Assembly (NCBI RefSeq): GCF_000427295.1
Contig: NZ_ATNM01000036.1
Location: 55,885 to 119,884 of the forward strand
Length of the DNA: 64,000 nt
From: Cyclobacterium qasimii M12-11B
GTDB taxonomy: Bacteria > Bacteroidota > Bacteroidia > Cytophagales > Cyclobacteriaceae
Reading direction: 5' to 3'
The translations under genes and the position numbers were made by a program. Under the pieces are notes generated by a model. It saw only the letters and a program-made list of their open reading frames with translations, was not told the DNA's origin and did not search any database. Shown piece by piece: positions 10,293-20,878 of this stretch; positions within the stretch are counted from its first letter, which is position 1, and each line of letters begins with the position of its first letter.

Positions 10293-11594
10293 TTATTTTG
10301 ATGCCAATTCACCAAGTGCTTTCACTAACCTGTCCAATTCAGCTGGTTTAGTATAGACATGAGGGGAAACACGTACACAATCTATGTTTTCATAACTGAC
10401 AGGAGAAGTATGAATCTTATACGTTTTTAAAAGGGTACTTTCAAGCACTCTTGGCGTCATTCCGTCTATGGATACCCCTGCTATTACACAACTGAAAGCA
10501 GCTTTTAAAGAAGTATGAATGTTTACACCCGGGATTTCATTTGCCTTCTCTGCCCAATAGTTTTTCAAATACCTGGCCCGCTCTTCTTTGCGCTTTCTCC
10601 CTATTGCATTGTGAAAATTAACGGCTTCACCAATTCCCTGCTCTATTGGAAAACTCCTGGTACCTAGCGTTTCAAACTTCCTAATGTCCCCTCTTGTTGG
10701 ATCCTGGTCACAGAATAAAGGCCAAACTTTAGAAATATGTTCTTTTTTCACCCACATCATACCTGTTCCTATAGGTGCCGAAAGGTATTTATGAAGACTA
10801 GTACCAAAGTAATCCGCCCCTAAATCTGGAATATCAAAATCCAGCAAGCCAAAAGAATGTGCTCCATCTACGATTACTTCAATCCCTCTTTCATGTGCCA
10901 TCTGGCAGATTTTTTTAACCGGCATAATTTGTCCAACCCAGTTGATTACATGGGTAACATGAATTATTTTGGTTTTTGGCGAAATCGCTTTCCTGTACAT
11001 GTCTACAATAAAATCTTCATCCTCTATTGGAAAATCGAAAGACAATTGATTGTACACTATTCCCTCTCTCAAGGCACGCTGTTTCCAGGCATTCATCATG
11101 TTTGGATAATCCTGAATACTTCCGATTACTTCATCCCCTTTATTCAGGTCTAAACCATGAATAACCGTATTAAGGGCTTCCGTTGCATTTCTATTAATTG
11201 CTATCTCCTCAGGATCGCAGCCACCCAATTGCGCCAGTTTCTCTCTTAAAGGCTCCCTGCCTTGGTCCAAAATTCTCCACATATAATAGGATGGTGCCAA
11301 ATTGGACATTTTACTGTATCGGTCTACCGCATCGAGCACCAATTGAGGACTAGGGGAAACGCCTCCATTATTAAGGTTCAATAGTGGTGAAGAACTTGCT
11401 GGATAAGCCTGTTGGATAAAGGACCAATAATCCTCATTACTTGCAATTTCAGTAGGGCTTAAATCTTTATAAATATTGGCTTTTTCTTCAAAGTCTTTAG
11501 CATGAAGTTCGTTAAACAAACTTCCTGATGAAAATGCGCCGGCAAGTACAATCGATTTTTTGAAAAAATTTCTTCTGTTGGGACTATTTCTCAT
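10293..11594 (-). CDS. Exported class V aminotransferase-fold protein (isopenicillin N epimerase-like)
   Basis: The start chosen at 11594 gives 433 residues and opens MRNSPNRRNFFKKS, a twin-arginine-type signal (RRNFFKKS) followed by a hydrophobic stretch. The longer frame to 11666 only adds a poor leader. The body is a PLP-dependent class V fold. It has INRNATEALNTVIHGL (cofactor phosphate), VIVDGAHSFGLLDFD with the pyridine-nitrogen Asp, and GTSLHKYLSAPIGTGMMW with the Schiff-base Lys. By family it could be an epimerase, desulfurase or aminotransferase. Tat export places it in the periplasm. It is likely co-transcribed with the downstream FAD oxidoreductase. Substrate unknown. Confidence 0.86.
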   Translation of the reverse strand: MRNSPNRRNFFKKSIVLAGAFSSGSLFNELHAKDFEEKANIYKDLSPTEIASNEDYWSFIQQAYPASSSPLLNLNNGGVSPSPQLVLDAVDRYSKMSNLAPSYYMWRILDQGREPLREKLAQLGGCDPEEIAINRNATEALNTVIHGLDLNKGDEVIGSIQDYPNMMNAWKQRALREGIVYNQLSFDFPIEDEDFIVDMYRKAISPKTKIIHVTHVINWVGQIMPVKKICQMAHERGIEVIVDGAHSFGLLDFDIPDLGADYFGTSLHKYLSAPIGTGMMWVKKEHISKVWPLFCDQDPTRGDIRKFETLGTRSFPIEQGIGEAVNFHNAIGRKRKEERARYLKNYWAEKANEIPGVNIHTSLKAAFSCVIAGVSIDGMTPRVLESTLLKTYKIHTSPVSYENIDCVRVSPHVYTKPAELDRLVKALGELASK

Positions 11595-11963
11595 GTTTTT
11601 CTTTTTAATACCGGAAAGAGTTATCCTCCGGGGCATACTGAATAAAGTAAATAGGCTTCTGGGCAATTCAGGAGTGCAAAATACTATAATTAATCCAAAA
11701 ATGAAGGGATTTGCTCAAACCAGGTTAATCCTATATCCTGAAATAAGATTGACCTTAGCTTTACCTTCCATTTCCTGAAAAATGATATAATCAAAAGAAA
11801 ATCAGAGCAATTAGAACTTTAAACAGTGTATAAAGCCTCCCTTAGGTAAAAATAGATACTGCCTACAAAGTGGTTTCAGCAGGAATTAAATCGACTTATG
11901 TGTTTTTCTATTTATATCGCAAATGTCAATAAACATGAAATAATCCATCATTTGGAAGTCAGA
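11595..11963. other. Intergenic region, nothing recognised
   Basis: About 370 bp of AT-rich sequence between two minus-strand genes. It should hold the promoter of the aminotransferase operon. No ORF, hairpin or repeat stands out. Confidence 0.5.
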
Positions 11964-12386
11964 TCAATTGATTAATGGTTCTTTTTGAAACAATTCAGCA
12001 AAAGCGAATACATTTGGGTAAACGCTCTTTTCTGCAAATACTTCATCAGGTGAAAAAAACCGAATTTCTTTACATTCGTTTGTAGGAACAAAATCAAAAT
12101 GCGCTAAACGGGTTTCATACATCGCATTTGCGATAAAAACATTATTGTGGTTTTTCACCGTAAAAAAATAAGCGGGTTGAGTGGAAATATAGCTGGTTTT
12201 CAATTTCATTTCCTCCCAAATCTCTCTCTTCAGGCCCTCCAAAGGAAACTCCCCGAAATCCAACCCTCCTCCTGGTAACTCCCAAAAACCATTGTCTTCC
12301 CTAACCAATAAAAAACGGTTTTCTTCATTGCGAATTAACGCTTTTACACTCACTCTATAAAAACATTCCGGAACCTGGTTTTCCAT
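11964..12386 (-). CDS. Nudix hydrolase
   Basis: 140 residues with a complete Nudix box (GX5EX7REUXEE) at about 40-62, read as GGLDFGEFPLEGLKREIWEE. It would cleave a nucleoside-diphosphate-linked substrate with a divalent metal in the cytosol. The nitrilase-family gene ends 2 bp upstream of this ATG, so the two form an operon. A joint role in metabolite repair or salvage is possible but not shown. The exact substrate class cannot be assigned. Confidence 0.92.
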   Translation of the reverse strand: MENQVPECFYRVSVKALIRNEENRFLLVREDNGFWELPGGGLDFGEFPLEGLKREIWEEMKLKTSYISTQPAYFFTVKNHNNVFIANAMYETRLAHFDFVPTNECKEIRFFSPDEVFAEKSVYPNVFAFAELFQKEPLIN

Positions 12387-12388
12387 AT

Positions 12389-13342
12389 TTATTTGTCTTG
12401 ATTGTCCAGCCAGGCCACCTTTTGGGTGCCATCATGTTCCTGCCCTAGAATATCCCTATAAATGGCTGGTCTTCTTGCATTCCTATAGCGGTAGCCCCCA
12501 GCCAGTTTAAGCTTCTCTCTTGACAAATCAGCAATAGCTAAATCGTTGTCGAGTTTCCTACATTCAGCAATGATGTCTCCGAAAGGGTCTATGATCATTG
12601 AACAGCCATTTTTCAACTGGTCATCGTCCATTCCAATCGGGTTGGAGAAAACCACATAAATACCATTGTCATAAGCTCGAGCAGGAAGCCATTTCATAAG
12701 CCATTGCCTTCCTTTTAACCCATCAAATTCCAACCTTAATGAAGTTGGGTCTTTCTTTCTGTTGAGCCAAAGCTCAGGAGCTACAAACCCAGCACCAGGC
12801 CTTGTGGAAGGTGTGCACATGGTAACATGAGGCATAAAAATTATTTCAGCTCCCAAAAGACATGTTGCCCTTACATTCTCTACAATATTATTGTCATAAC
12901 AAATCAAAATCCCACATTTCCAGCCTTTGTAGTCAAAAACACAATAGCCTGAACCTGGTTTGATATTTGGATTTATAAATGGATGCAATTTATGGTAATT
13001 GGCCTGAAGCCCATCTGCATCTACACAGACGTAAGATTTAAAAATCTGGTCTTCTTTATCCTTCTCAAACAGTCCTGCCAGTATTGTAATATTGTTCTTT
13101 TTAGCTATCTGAATGAGTCGTTGAACGCTTGGCCCTTCAGGAACCAATTCGGACAATGCCAACATTTGCTCCTTATCCAGGTTGCGCGCAAAGGAATAGC
13201 CCGTAATGGAGCACTCATGAAAAGCGATAATATCCGCACCATCTTCTGCTGCTTTTTTGCTTAATTCATCTATCATGCTAAGGTTAAAAACCTTGTCTCC
13301 ACTTTTATTTTCAAATTGAGCTGAAGCTATTTTCAAATCCAT
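12389..13342 (-). CDS. Carbon-nitrogen hydrolase (nitrilase superfamily)
   Basis: 317 residues with the nitrilase-superfamily triad visible: Glu in IIAFHECSITGYS (about 43), Lys in NYHKLHPF (about 119) and Cys in GILICYDNNIVENVRA (about 153). There is no signal peptide, so it is cytosolic. The superfamily hydrolyses amides, nitriles or N-carbamoyl compounds. The long insertion around 180-215 (APELWLNRKKDPTSLRLEF) resembles aliphatic-amidase-like branches. It is followed after 2 bp by a Nudix gene. Confidence 0.9.
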   Translation of the reverse strand: MDLKIASAQFENKSGDKVFNLSMIDELSKKAAEDGADIIAFHECSITGYSFARNLDKEQMLALSELVPEGPSVQRLIQIAKKNNITILAGLFEKDKEDQIFKSYVCVDADGLQANYHKLHPFINPNIKPGSGYCVFDYKGWKCGILICYDNNIVENVRATCLLGAEIIFMPHVTMCTPSTRPGAGFVAPELWLNRKKDPTSLRLEFDGLKGRQWLMKWLPARAYDNGIYVVFSNPIGMDDDQLKNGCSMIIDPFGDIIAECRKLDNDLAIADLSREKLKLAGGYRYRNARRPAIYRDILGQEHDGTQKVAWLDNQDK

Positions 13343-13592
13343 AATAAACTCACATTTTTATTAATTTCATTTTTTCGGTTGAACAGATCGCCTACAATCA
13401 CTTTACACATTAGAGATGGCCCTAATTACAGGATAAAATAAAGTACTTAATAGTCAATAGACCTAAAATAAGAACCACCGTAAAGGACCTATACTACCTT
13501 TCCAAACTACCCTATTCTATTCCAGAGTAAAGTAATACTATTATACCATTTTGGCCTATGCCAATGGAATTATCTTCCTAAATAACGGCTAT

Positions 13593-14408
13593 CTAATACG
13601 TTAATATAGCAAAAACAGGTAAATGATCTGAGGCATATGTTTCTGAGATCACTTCATGATGCTTTACTTTAAACGGTTGTTTTGATTTGAAATAAATAAA
13701 ATCTATCGCTCTTTTAGGGTTGATTACTGGAATGGTTGGAGGACAGCTTCCAGTGCAGGTACGTTCAAAGCCACTGTCCATTGTCTTTATAGCATCCGAG
13801 TCGGCTATAGCATTGAAGTCCCCAGCTATAATTACAGGCAATTTTTCCTTTTTGTAATATTCAATCACATCTTTAGCCTGTTGAGTGGTATTTGAACTTA
13901 CACTAAAATCAAGGTGAGTAGAAGCAAACTTCACCTTTCTCTTGCCAGGTAAGGTAACTTGAATGGTCAAAACAGCTCTGGGCTCTGTCCCTTCTTCTGC
14001 TGATAAAGGATAAAAAGCCTTTTTTTCAATGGGGAATTTAGAAAGTATAGCATTGCCGTAACCACCCCCCTGATAGGGTATGGAGGGCTCAAAATAATAA
14101 TTCATTCCCGTAAGCATCGCCAACTCCTTTGCCTGATTGAGATCAACTCCTGAACGTTTGGTATTCACGTCCACCTCCTGCAAGGCGACCAGGTCTGGAT
14201 CAGCGTCCAGTATTACCTTAGCAATTGCCTCAATATCAATAAAATCAGGTTTTGATGGGGGATTGGCATGATGAATATTGTAGGCCATAACCTTTAAACT
14301 TCTAGCTTTTTGTGCCTGCGCCTGAACAGCAAAAAACAAAGCAAAGAAAATCGCAACTAGAAAAAGTGGGGAAATAGGCGGAAATGATCTTTTAAGGAAT
14401 ATTTTCAT
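13593..14408 (-). CDS. Secreted endonuclease/exonuclease/phosphatase (EEP) family protein
   Basis: 271 residues with an N-terminal signal peptide ending VQAQAQ. EEP motifs occur in order: MAYNIHHAN, DLVALQEVD (metal-binding Glu), ASTHLDFS, IIAGDFNAIADSDA and the C-terminal YASDHLPVFAIL (catalytic Asp-His). The family includes DNases, sphingomyelinases and inositol phosphatases. The short secreted form here is common in Bacteroidota, with unknown substrate. No operon partner is seen. Confidence 0.88.
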   Translation of the reverse strand: MKIFLKRSFPPISPLFLVAIFFALFFAVQAQAQKARSLKVMAYNIHHANPPSKPDFIDIEAIAKVILDADPDLVALQEVDVNTKRSGVDLNQAKELAMLTGMNYYFEPSIPYQGGGYGNAILSKFPIEKKAFYPLSAEEGTEPRAVLTIQVTLPGKRKVKFASTHLDFSVSSNTTQQAKDVIEYYKKEKLPVIIAGDFNAIADSDAIKTMDSGFERTCTGSCPPTIPVINPKRAIDFIYFKSKQPFKVKHHEVISETYASDHLPVFAILTY

Positions 14409-14898
14409 GAAATTGTGCTAAATTGGATAAAGTATATGGTTTCCCAAAGATATCATTTATTAACATTTTAAGTACTTATAAAAATCCAATATTTACCATT
14501 GACAATGTTAAATAGTCAAGTAAGCTTATGTTTTCAAATTAATCCCACACCCTTGGTTTTTAATACTTAAAATCTTTAAAACTGTAAAAAAAGTGGTAGG
14601 TAAATTTTTATTCACGATCTAAATAAAGTATTACTTTAGTGTTACTTTTCATTTTGTTAGTGTGAATAACAACATATAATCAACGAGGGTAATTTCTCTC
14701 TCGATATCAACGATTTCTTTTATTTTCAAAATTCTAGCTTTTACATAATCAAAAATGTCATATGAATGATTAATTTTGATTATCGAATAATATGATGGAT
14801 TTTTCCACGCCAACACCCTGAAAATTAGAGCGTATTTCTTAGGAAATACTTGTAATTTTCTTTAAAATCACCCTTTAATTGATGGTAATTACCCCGTA
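14409..14898. other. 490-bp intergenic region between divergent genes
   Basis: Very AT-rich, carrying the promoters of the divergent EEP and hybrid-kinase genes. No convincing ORF, hairpin or repeat was found. Confidence 0.5.
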
Positions 14899-17800
14899 AT
14901 GAGCACTTCTATTTACAAAGATCCAGAAAAGGACCCTAATTGGTCGAGAGCAATAAATGCTGTTCAATTATTGAACGTCTTATCTGATATATCTTTTGAC
15001 GATTTAGCAGAATTAGTTGCTGAGACTTGTCAAACACCAATAGCATTGCTAACCATACTAGATCAGGACAGGGTTTGGTTCAAATCTAAAGTAGGTTTGA
15101 CAATAAGCGAAGTGACTAGAAAACAATCTGAAAACTTCCATTTCATAACCAGAGCAGGTGTTTTAGAAATACCTGATATCTCTAATGATTCCAGCAATTT
15201 AAACAGTCCGATTGAGTTAGAGGGTAAGCCTATTGCATTCTACGCAGGTTTTCCGATTCTTTCCAATGATGGCATTCCGCTTGGCGCTTTGTGTGTCATG
15301 GATTATAAGCCTCATAAACTGGAGGCTATTCAAAGAAAAGTATTAAAAGTTTTATCAGTTGAGGTAAAAAACAAATTGATTTAGGCTTAAAACACCACAA
15401 GCTTGATTCTTTTAATCAAAAAATAGGTGATGTCCTTAAAAACATAGGAGACGTTGTGTTTCTAATTGACAAAGATTTGGTTTTTAGGGATTATTTTACT
15501 GCCAACGAAGACCGTCTGAAATTCCCTCCTCATGTATTTCTTAACAAGAAAATAAGTGAGGTAGGCTTCCGTCCTGATCTGGTTGAATTGTTCGAGAAAT
15601 TATTTAGAAATGCTGTAGAGACCCAACAAAAGCAGCAGAAAGAATACAACCTTGAAATTGATGGTAAGATAGAATGGTATCAGGTTAGCTTTGAGAAAAT
15701 GCATTTAACGGACAATGAAGTCCTTTGCATAGTGAACAATATCAGCCTACAGAAAAACGATGAAATAAAAGCACTAGACAGGGTAAAAGAATACAAGGAT
15801 TTCTTCGATAATACGCAGGGTTTAATGGTGAAACATGACCTTAAAGGAAAAATATTACACATTAATCCCTCTGGTACCAAGATTTTAGAATACACTACCG
15901 AAGAGTTATTTGACATGAATATGTCTGACTTAGCGGCAAATAAGGAGCGATATATTAATTACGAGAAAAAAATCAAATCCGATAAAGCATTCAATGGGAT
16001 TACCAGGCTTACCTCTAAGTCAGGAAAGGTGATTACGTTTCAAATAAACAATGTATTATTTGAACCTTTATATGGGCAGCCTTTCGTACTATGTAATGGA
16101 ATAGATATCTCTGAATCCCTAAAAGCCCATGAAGAACTTGAAGCCGCTTCAATCTCAATAAATGAAGAGCGATCGCTCCTTAGGACAATTATCGACAATA
16201 TCCCGATAAACATTTATACAAAAAACACCAAGTTTGAAAAGACGCTTATCAATCAAAAGGAACTAGAATACATAGGGCTGGCGGATGAAAATGAAGTTTT
16301 AGGAAAAAAGACGAGGAATTATTTAACAAGAAAACGGCTCAAGAATCCAAAATCGAGGATGAATTGGTTATAAAAGATGGTAAATCTATCATCAATAAAG
16401 AAGTCGTTCTTGAACAACGGAATGGAATCAAGAAATTCTGCCTAATTTCTAAATTGCCTTTAAAAACAGAAACCGGCGAAGTCATAGGCATGGTTGGTAT
16501 CACCAATGATATAAGTGAAAGAAAAAGAGCAGAACTGGCGTTATTAGAAAATGGTAAAAGACTTAATGCCATCATCACAAGTACCAATACGGGGACTTGG
16601 GAATGGAATATGGAAACGGACCAGATTTTAGTTAATCAAAGGTTTTGGGAAATTATTGGTTATGAAAAAGATGATGAAACCATCCTTTTTCAAAAAGATT
16701 GGAATGGATTATGCCATCCTGATGACGTAATCAAAAAAGAAAAAGCATTAGAAAATCACTTCGATAAGAAAACCGATGTTTACCAATGTGAACTCCGAGT
16801 AAAACACAAGACGGGTCATTGGGTTTGGGTATTTGAGGTCGGCAGGGTTTTTTCTTGGGATGCCAATGGCAAACCCATACTAATGTATGGCACCTATCAG
16901 GACATAAGTGCCAGAAAGGAATTTGACTCTCAGCTCAATGAAGCCAAGGAAAGTGCAGAAAATGCCAATAAAGCTAAGTCAGATTTTCTAGCCAATATGA
17001 GTCATGAAATCAGAACCCCTCTAAACGGTGTTATAGGGTTTTCTGATTTATTAATGAAAACGCCGATGTCTGAAACGCAGCTTCAATACATGAAGACGGT
17101 TTACCATTCGGCTCATTCATTGTTAGATTTGATAAATGACATTCTGGACTTCTCCAAAATTGAGGCTGGAAAAATGGAATTGTCCATTGATAAAGTTGAT
17201 ATTTTTGAATTAGGCACCCAGGTTGCCGACATCACCAATTACCAGGCCCACTCCAAGGGCTTGGAACTAATATTGAATCTTTCCCCTCGTTTGCCTCGAT
17301 TTGTAATTGGGGACGATGTCAGATTAAGGCAGATTCTAGTGAATTTATTAACAAATGCCATAAAGTTCACTCCTAAAGGAGAAGTGGAGTTGAAAGTTGA
17401 AGTTTTGGATAAAGGAATTCGAAATAATCGACCAATGAAATTCCGTTTTTCAGTCAAGGATACGGGAATAGGCATCTCACAAGAAAATCAGCTTAAGATT
17501 TTTGATGCATTTTCTCAGGAGGATGCAAGTACTACAAGGCAATTTGGTGGTACAGGACTTGGACTCACCATTTCCAACAAGTTGCTGGGTTTGATGGGAA
17601 CCAAGCTGGAGTTAAAAAGCGAACAAAATAAAGGAAGTCTATTTTACTTTGACATTGACCTTTTGTGTGAGAAAGGTGAAATGGAAAACGCTACCAATAA
17701 CTATGGGCTCAAAAAAGTTTTGGTAGTTGACGACAATCAGACGAACAGGTATTTGGTTAGAGAGATCCTGGAAATCAGAAACATCACATGCCTGGAAGCG

Positions 17801-18901
17801 AGCAATGGATTAGAAGGGCTTAAGGTTTTAGAAAATGAATGGCCAGTAGATTTAATACTAATGGATCTTCGTATGCCTTTTTTAACCGGGGTCGAAACAA
17901 TTGAGAAAATACGTTCCTTAAAAAACGAATCCATTGCAGAAGTACCAATCGTTTTACTTTCTAGCTCAAATGACAATGACTTGGAAAAGGACAAGCTTTC
18001 TGCACTTAATGTCCACCATAGATTAATTAAGCCCATTAAAAATCATCAGATGGCTCAGTTATTCAGTAGGCTCAAAAATTCAGAATTCAACGAAACTTTC
18101 AACATTCAGGATAAATCTGAAAAGAATTTAGATTTTCTCACCACCCGGAATTTCAATATCCTTATAGCTGAGGACAATCCGGTAAACATGAAGCTTTCCA
18201 AAATAATTTTATCGAAAATAAGTCCAACGATAAACATTATTGAGGCAGAAAATGGGCTTATGGCCTATGAGCATGTTATAAGGAATCAGCCAGACCTTAT
18301 TCTTATGGACATTCAAATGCCCATAATGAACGGATATGAAACCGCTAAAGCAATTAGAACAATCGATCATGGTAGGGATATACCTATTATTGCTTTAACT
18401 GCCGGTACTGTTAAAGGCGAAAAAGAAAGATGTCTAGAGTCTGGAATGAACGATTACATTAGTAAACCTCTGGTTCAGGGCAAATTAACTGAAAGAATCA
18501 TAAAGCTCTTAATGCCAAATGAATCCGAATCCAATGGGCAAACACCTAAAGCAACAAAAACTAATTTCATTACGAAACATTTTGATAAAATCCACCTATT
18601 AAATTTATTCGACGGAGACAAGGAAATAGGGATTGAGCTTTTGAAAATTGCCCATATAAATTTATTGGAGAATAAAGCCAAATTAGATGATGCCATCACA
18701 AATAAGAATATACCATTACTATTAGAAGTCAGTAAAAAACTTAAAAGTTCAGCTGGTACAACAGGCTTTTTTGTGCTATTGCAGCTTACGGATCAAATAG
18801 AAAAACAGGAAGACCAAGAGGAATTCTTATTTAAAACTGGCCACAAGATTCAGGATGAAATGGATTATTTAATAGAAAACGTTGATTCAATAATGCTCTA
18901 G
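14899..18901 (+). CDS. Large soluble hybrid histidine kinase GAF-PAS-HisKA-HATPase-REC-REC-HPt-like (two frameshifts as sequenced)
   Basis: The restored protein is 1,334 residues. Approximate order: GAF (1-155), several PAS domains (185-680, the last with a PAC segment HWVWVFEVGRVF), HisKA with FLANMSHEIRTPLNGVIGF (about 704), HATPase (NLLTNAIKFTP, GGTGLGLTIS), receiver 1 (LMDLRMP), receiver 2 (LMDIQMP, Lys in ISKPL) and a C-terminal HPt-like helical bundle. No membrane helices, so it is a cytosolic sensor. The frame breaks at A6 15366-15371 and A6 16304-16309, and one extra A at each restores it. In the HPt-like end, the place of the phospho-acceptor His reads SKKLKSSAG, so His appears replaced by Lys. 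Relay may therefore stop at the receivers. Confidence 0.9.
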
Positions 18902-18925
18902 AATGCTACTATAACTCTCTATGTG

Positions 18926-18971
18926 GACTAGAAAAGGAAAAATACCTTTGTTTATTTTTGACTAGAAAAGG
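18926..18971 (+). repeat. Direct repeat GACTAGAAAAGG x2 upstream of prs
   Basis: The 12-mer GACTAGAAAAGG occurs at 18926-18937 and 18960-18971, with 34 bp between starts, within the 135-bp gap before prs. It could be a regulator site. The spacing equals that of the CTAGAAA palindromes before the CoA-transferase gene at 5368, which may be coincidence. Confidence 0.3.
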
Positions 18972-18989
18972 TAACCGTCAATTTTTTAT

Positions 18990-18997
18990 TACATTTG
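18990..18997 (+). promoter_or_regulatory. Candidate -7 promoter box of prs
   Basis: TACATTTG matches the Bacteroidota -7 consensus TAnnTTTG and lies 40 bp before the prs ATG. A well-spaced -33 TTG is not evident. Confidence 0.35.
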
Positions 18998-19036
18998 TTA
19001 TTCCTTTGAACAAAAACCACCTAAAAAAATAATATC

Positions 19037-19963
19037 ATGCCCGAGACCAAAATTTTCTCAGGTTCTAATACTCCACTATTGGCGCAAAGTATTGCCAAAT
19101 CTTATGGTCAGGCACTTGGAGACTTAACCTTAGCTAAATTTAGTGATGGCGAAATGTCTCCCAGTTACAATGAATCAATTAGAGGTTGCAATGTCTTTTT
19201 GGTTCAATCTACCAATCCTTCAGCGGATAACTTATTAGAGTTATGTTTGATGATCGATGCTGCCAAAAGAGCGAGTGCTTATAAGGTTTGTGCTGTTATT
19301 CCGTATTTTGGATATGCGCGGCAGGATCGTAAAGACAGGCCTAGGGTTAGCATTGCTGCCAAACTTATCGCTAATATGATAACCTCAGCTGGAGCAGACC
19401 GAATAATGACATGTGACCTCCACGCTGGCCAAATACAGGGATTCTTCGATATTCCTTTGGATCATTTGAATGGATCTGCTATCTTTGTGCCCTATTTGAA
19501 AAGCTTGGATTTAGGAAATCTAATTTTCGCCTCACCGGATGTAGGTGGCGTTGGAAGAACGAGATCATATGCCAAGCATTTTGAAGTAGAAATGGTAGTC
19601 TGTGACAAGCACAGAAAACGAGCCAACGAGGTAGCATCCATGCAGTTGATTGGAGATGTGGAAGGAAAAGATGTAGTCATGATTGATGATCTTGTAGATA
19701 CTGCAGGCACAATGTGCAAGGCAGCGCAAATCATCATGGACAAAGGAGCATCGTCCGTTAGGGCAATCGCTACGCATGGGGTATTGTCTGGCAAGGCTTA
19801 TGATAATATTGAGAATTCTGTTCTTTCTGAATTGGTCATCACCGATACCATTCCAACAATGCAGACGTCCTCTAAAATTAAAGTGCTAACCGTAGCAGAT
19901 TTATTTGCCAAGGCAATACATGCTGTCACGGGAAATACGTCTATTAGTTCCCTTTTTATATAA
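19037..19963 (+). CDS. prs: Ribose-phosphate pyrophosphokinase (PRPP synthetase)
   Basis: 308 residues, standard class I length. It has the ATP/ribose-phosphate loop FGYARQDRKDRPR, DLHAGQIQGFF and the PRPP-binding signature VVMIDDLVDTAGT. It makes 5-phosphoribosyl-1-pyrophosphate from ribose-5-phosphate and ATP for purine, pyrimidine, His and Trp synthesis. The next gene, encoding ribosomal protein L25, starts 29 bp later. prs - rplY - pth is a common order in bacteria and supports the call. Confidence 0.97.
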   Translation: MPETKIFSGSNTPLLAQSIAKSYGQALGDLTLAKFSDGEMSPSYNESIRGCNVFLVQSTNPSADNLLELCLMIDAAKRASAYKVCAVIPYFGYARQDRKDRPRVSIAAKLIANMITSAGADRIMTCDLHAGQIQGFFDIPLDHLNGSAIFVPYLKSLDLGNLIFASPDVGGVGRTRSYAKHFEVEMVVCDKHRKRANEVASMQLIGDVEGKDVVMIDDLVDTAGTMCKAAQIIMDKGASSVRAIATHGVLSGKAYDNIENSVLSELVITDTIPTMQTSSKIKVLTVADLFAKAIHAVTGNTSISSLFI

Positions 19964-19992
19964 GAATTTAATATTTTAACTTAACATAAATT

Positions 19993-20583
19993 ATGAAATC
20001 AATTGAGATTATAGGGTTTAAAAGAGCAAATCTCGACAGAAGATCTCTTGACGCAATCCGTAACGAAGGAAGTGTACCTTGTGTAGTTTACGGACCAGGC
20101 ATTAAAGAACAAATTCATTTCACATCTCCTGCTATTTTGTTCAGGGATTTGATCTACACACCAGAAGTTCACATGGTGGATCTGAATATCGAAGGTACAA
20201 TTATTAAAACCATCCTAAGAGAAGCGCAATTTCACCCAGTAAGTGAAGTATTGCTTCATGCTGATTTCTTGGCATTTAGTGATGATAAAGCCATTAAAAT
20301 GGAAATACCAGTAAGACCATTCGGTTCTTCTCCAGGTATTATCAAAGGTGGTAAATTAGAAATCAAAGCCAGAACTCTTTTGGTAAAAGGTCTTGCAAAT
20401 GACCTTCCAGACGAAATTCCTTTTGATATTTCCAATCTTGAATTGGGTAAATCAATAAAAGTAGGTGATTTGAGTGTTGAGAAATTTGAATTACTTAACA
20501 GTCCTAATGTAACTATCGCTACTGTTGGTATTCCAAGAGCATTGAGAGGTAAAAAAGGTGAAGATGAAGAAGGAGAAATTTAA
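19993..20583 (+). CDS. rplY: 50S ribosomal protein L25 / general stress protein Ctc
   Basis: 196 residues: N-terminal L25 5S-rRNA-binding domain (about 1-90) plus the C-terminal TL5 beta domain, ending in an acidic tail GEDEEGEI. This is the long Ctc form. It binds 5S rRNA in the large subunit. It is probably co-transcribed with prs and is followed by a strong terminator. Confidence 0.95.
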   Translation: MKSIEIIGFKRANLDRRSLDAIRNEGSVPCVVYGPGIKEQIHFTSPAILFRDLIYTPEVHMVDLNIEGTIIKTILREAQFHPVSEVLLHADFLAFSDDKAIKMEIPVRPFGSSPGIIKGGKLEIKARTLLVKGLANDLPDEIPFDISNLELGKSIKVGDLSVEKFELLNSPNVTIATVGIPRALRGKKGEDEEGEI

Positions 20584-20610
20584 TCTCTAACTTTATTGAA
20601 TTAAAATTTT

Positions 20611-20647
20611 AATCCTGTTCTGTTTTTCACGGAACAGGATTTTTTTA
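20611..20647 (+). terminator. Rho-independent terminator after rplY
   Basis: Perfect 10-bp stem, AATCCTGTTC (20611-20620) with GAACAGGATT (20632-20641), and an 11-nt loop. It is followed directly by a T run to 20646. Confidence 0.92.
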
Positions 20648-20878
20648 TCTTCGTCTGAAAATAAGTTGATTCTAAAATTAGATTTTGCATTCCTTATACC
20701 AAGTTTCAATCTTTCGCAAGAAGTTTAGAAAACAGAAGATTAAACCGGAACCAACTTTGGTTGAATTCGGATAGAAATATTTTGATCATCATGATTGGAT
20801 ATCCATTGTGGAAGAAGTGTAAATGCATCCTTCTAATTAAGAACAGTATATCGACTTAAAAAAAGTCAAACTAAGCAC

